Translations under genes and position numbers: made by a program
NCBI RefSeq assembly: GCF_019802345.1
Contig: NZ_JAINDZ010000020.1
Coordinates: 1-64,000 of the forward strand
Source: Methylosinus sp. Sm6
GTDB lineage: Bacteria; Pseudomonadota; Alphaproteobacteria; Rhizobiales; Beijerinckiaceae
DNA: 64,000 nucleotides
Direction of reading: 5' to 3'
Notes under the pieces: model-generated
The model's input: the letters and a program-made list of their open reading frames with translations, nothing else
What the model was told of the DNA's origin: nothing
The model's database searches: none
Shown here: piece by piece, positions 62,607 through 64,000 of the stretch
How the letters are laid out: the number at the start of each line of letters is the position of its first letter
Position numbering within the stretch: the first letter of the stretch is position 1

Positions 62607-63154
62607 CCGAGGTCAGCTGGATGGCGCTGAGCGCAATTCTCGTCGATCGCTATAGCGATTTGAAGGCGCGCCTCGCGCGTCGGCTGGGCGCGACCGAGCT
62701 CGCCGCCGAGGCGCTGCAGGAGACGTGGCTGCGTCTGCAGCGCCCCGGCTATGTGGGAGCGCTGCAGCGGCCGGACGCCTATCTGTTCCGGGTCGCCCTC
62801 AATATAGCGGCCGACCATCGCGTGGCCGAACGCCGACGGCTGGCCTTGTCGGAGGTCGAGGCGCTGCGCCACGCCGACGACGACGAGCTCGATCCCGAAC
62901 GCATCATCGCCTCGCGCGCGGAGATCGCCGCTCTCGCCGATGCGCTCGACGAATTGCCGCAGCGGCGGCGGGCCATTTTCCTGGCTGCGCGGCTCGACGA
63001 ATTGCCGCATAAGATCATCGCCGAGCGTCACGGCGTGTCCACCCGGCTCGTCGAGCGCGAGCTCAAGCTGGCGCTCGAGCATTGCAGCGAGCGGCTCGGG
63101 AGAGGAATGCCCGCGCGTTTCGGGGCGCCGCCCCGAGAACCGTCTAAGGAATAG
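62603..63154 (+). CDS. ECF sigma factor (FecI-like)
   Basis: A 183-residue sigma factor. Region 2 is seen in LARRLGATELAAEALQETWL and LQRPDAYLFRVALNIAADHR; region 4 is ALDELPQRRRAIFLAARLDE and LPHKIIAERHGVSTRLVERE, the FecI-type DNA-binding helix. The start GTG 62603 overlaps the upstream stop; ATG 62621 with GAGG nine bases upstream is an alternative. With fecR downstream it forms a cell-surface signalling pair. The target receptor gene is probably beyond the window. Confidence 0.9.
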   Translation: MTEVSWMALSAILVDRYSDLKARLARRLGATELAAEALQETWLRLQRPGYVGALQRPDAYLFRVALNIAADHRVAERRRLALSEVEALRHADDDELDPERIIASRAEIAALADALDELPQRRRAIFLAARLDELPHKIIAERHGVSTRLVERELKLALEHCSERLGRGMPARFGAPPREPSKE

Positions 63155-63223
63155 GCGGCTGTCGCCGCGAGAGCGACAGCGCGCCCCATGCCGAGCGCGC
63201 CCCATGCCGAGACATCGCCGACG

Positions 63224-64000
63224 ATGACCGAGCCCCGGAAACCCTTAGAGCGCTTTCCGATCGAACGGGATCGTTCGATCGATCAGAATTCGCTCGAACG
63301 GAAGAATGTCGGAGCGCTATCCGATCCAATCGGATCGGATAGCGCGCTAGCGGAACAGGACGCGATACGCCGCGAGGCGCGCGACTGGGTGGTGCGGTTG
63401 ACCTCCGGCGAGGCGACGACCGCGGACGCCGAGGCGCTCGATCGCTGGCGGCGGACCAGTCCCGCGCATCGTCTCGCCTTCGCCGAGGCCAATCGCCTCT
63501 GGGACGGGCTGCGCCCGGCGGCCGTCGAGTCGAAGGCGCGGCGGGCGAGCTCCGCGACCGAAGGCCGCCTGATCGGCCGGCGAGCGGTGCTCGGCGGCGC
63601 GCTCGCGGCCTCGGCCGCCGGCTATGCGGTCCTCGGTCCGCAGATACGCCTGTCGCTGGCGGAGATGACGGCCGACTTCCGCACCGGCGCCGGCCAGCGG
63701 CGAGCTGTCGCCTTCGAAGGCGGCGCTTCGGCGCAGCTCAACACGCGAACCAGCATCGCCTTGCTCTCTCCGCGCTCGGCGGAGAACGGGGTGGAGGAGA
63801 TCGAGCTGATTGCCGGCGAAGCGGTGATAACAACCGCTCCGCGAGGGCAAAAATCCTTCGTCGTCGTCGCGGAGGGGGGCCGCACCATCTCGACCGACGC
63901 CCGTTTCAATATCCGCAACACCGGCGTCGCGGTATGCGTCGCCTGCGTGGCCGGAAGCGTCGAGGTCGAGCATCTGGGCCGGGTCGCGAAACTGACCGCC
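63224..64000 (+). CDS. FecR-family anti-sigma regulator, 5' part, carrying an in-frame palindromic repeat
   Basis: An open frame runs from ATG 63224 to the window end (259 codons, incomplete). Residues about 45-80 are the FecR cytoplasmic domain (DAIRREARDWVVRLTSGEAT, EALDRWRRTSPAHRLAFAEA), then a Tat/anchor-like GRRAVLGGALAASAAGYAVL and the periplasmic FecR domain (TGAGQRRAVAFEGGASAQLN, AGEAVITTAPRGQKSFVVVA). Residues about 8-42 (LERFPIERDRSIDQNSLE, then ALSDPIGSDSALA) are pure translation of the CTAG-type repeat at 63245-63350, in frame. A FecR usually starts close to the ...EARDWVVRL segment, so the repeat adds about 34 residues, or the true start lies beyond it. Confidence 0.85.
   Translation, partial: MTEPRKPLERFPIERDRSIDQNSLERKNVGALSDPIGSDSALAEQDAIRREARDWVVRLTSGEATTADAEALDRWRRTSPAHRLAFAEANRLWDGLRPAAVESKARRASSATEGRLIGRRAVLGGALAASAAGYAVLGPQIRLSLAEMTADFRTGAGQRRAVAFEGGASAQLNTRTSIALLSPRSAENGVEEIELIAGEAVITTAPRGQKSFVVVAEGGRTISTDARFNIRNTGVAVCVACVAGSVEVEHLGRVAKLTA
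63245..63350. repeat. CTAG-type palindromic repeat, copy 4, inside fecR
   Basis: The 106-bp element runs from TTAG (63245-63248, one base off CTAG) to CTAG (63347-63350), with the same two palindromes as the copy at 55880. If the four-base end is counted once, as a target duplication, the net insertion is 102 bp, exactly 34 codons. It contains no stop in the fecR frame. Confidence 0.88.

Overview
The window is high-GC alphaproteobacterial DNA. The chromosomal genes (mutL, yebC, rsfS-rlmH, the nasT/nasS-nirBD-nasA nitrate cluster, paired DUF465 proteins) and a family of roughly 105 bp palindromic repeats ending in CTAG suggest the order Rhizobiales/Hyphomicrobiales. A methanotroph-like Methylosinus/Methylocystis relative is my best guess, but it is inference and was not tested by any search.

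Layout. (1) 1-10.1 kb holds core genes: a degenerate class III aminotransferase homologue, mutL, a membrane-anchored coiled-coil protein, a DUF937 protein, yebC, a quinone oxidoreductase, a noncoding RNA candidate with terminator, rsfS (apparent CTG start), rlmH and an outer-membrane channel protein. (2) 10.1-20.8 kb is an assimilatory nitrate module: the ANTAR regulator NasT, the cytoplasmic sensor NasS, a leader with two hexaloop hairpins, nirB, nirD, nasA, a NarK-type transporter and a PP2C phosphatase-kinase fusion. (3) 20.8-23.8 kb carries two DUF465 genes, selO and three tRNA genes (Gly-CCC, Ala-CGC, Glu-CTC). (4) 23.8-30 kb is a mobile element beside tRNA-Glu, with a serine recombinase, an XRE regulator, a MazEF-type toxin-antitoxin pair and a DUF3363 relaxase. 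(5) 30-32.8 kb is a graveyard of IS200, IS110 and IS66 remnants. (6) 32.9-51.9 kb is a lower-GC small-molecule island on the minus strand: Rieske dioxygenase alpha and beta subunits with an asparagine-synthetase-type amidotransferase between them, a dehalogenase-like hydrolase, a two-domain methyltransferase, two MFS transporters, two TonB receptors, a flavin monooxygenase, a nitroreductase and an amidase. Three near-identical 17-bp operators (ATTACCT-N3-AGGTAAT) precede its three main transcription units. (7) 52-53.1 kb is a decayed tyrosine integrase with an excisionase-like frame. (8) 53.6-61.1 kb has an S41 peptidase, an RTX protein remnant and a complete type I secretion system. (9) 61.1-64 kb has an IS66 remnant interrupted by a MITE-like element, then an STN-domain protein, an ECF sigma factor and fecR, whose N-terminus contains one of the palindromic repeats in frame.

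How the genes work together. The nitrate module takes up nitrate, reduces it to nitrite and then ammonium, and is probably controlled by NasT-NasS antitermination at the leader. The island looks like one co-regulated regulon for importing, exporting and chemically modifying an unknown compound; the sequence does not show whether it is built or degraded. The CTAG repeats affect genes directly: they supply the stop codons of nasA and tolC and extend the fecR reading frame.
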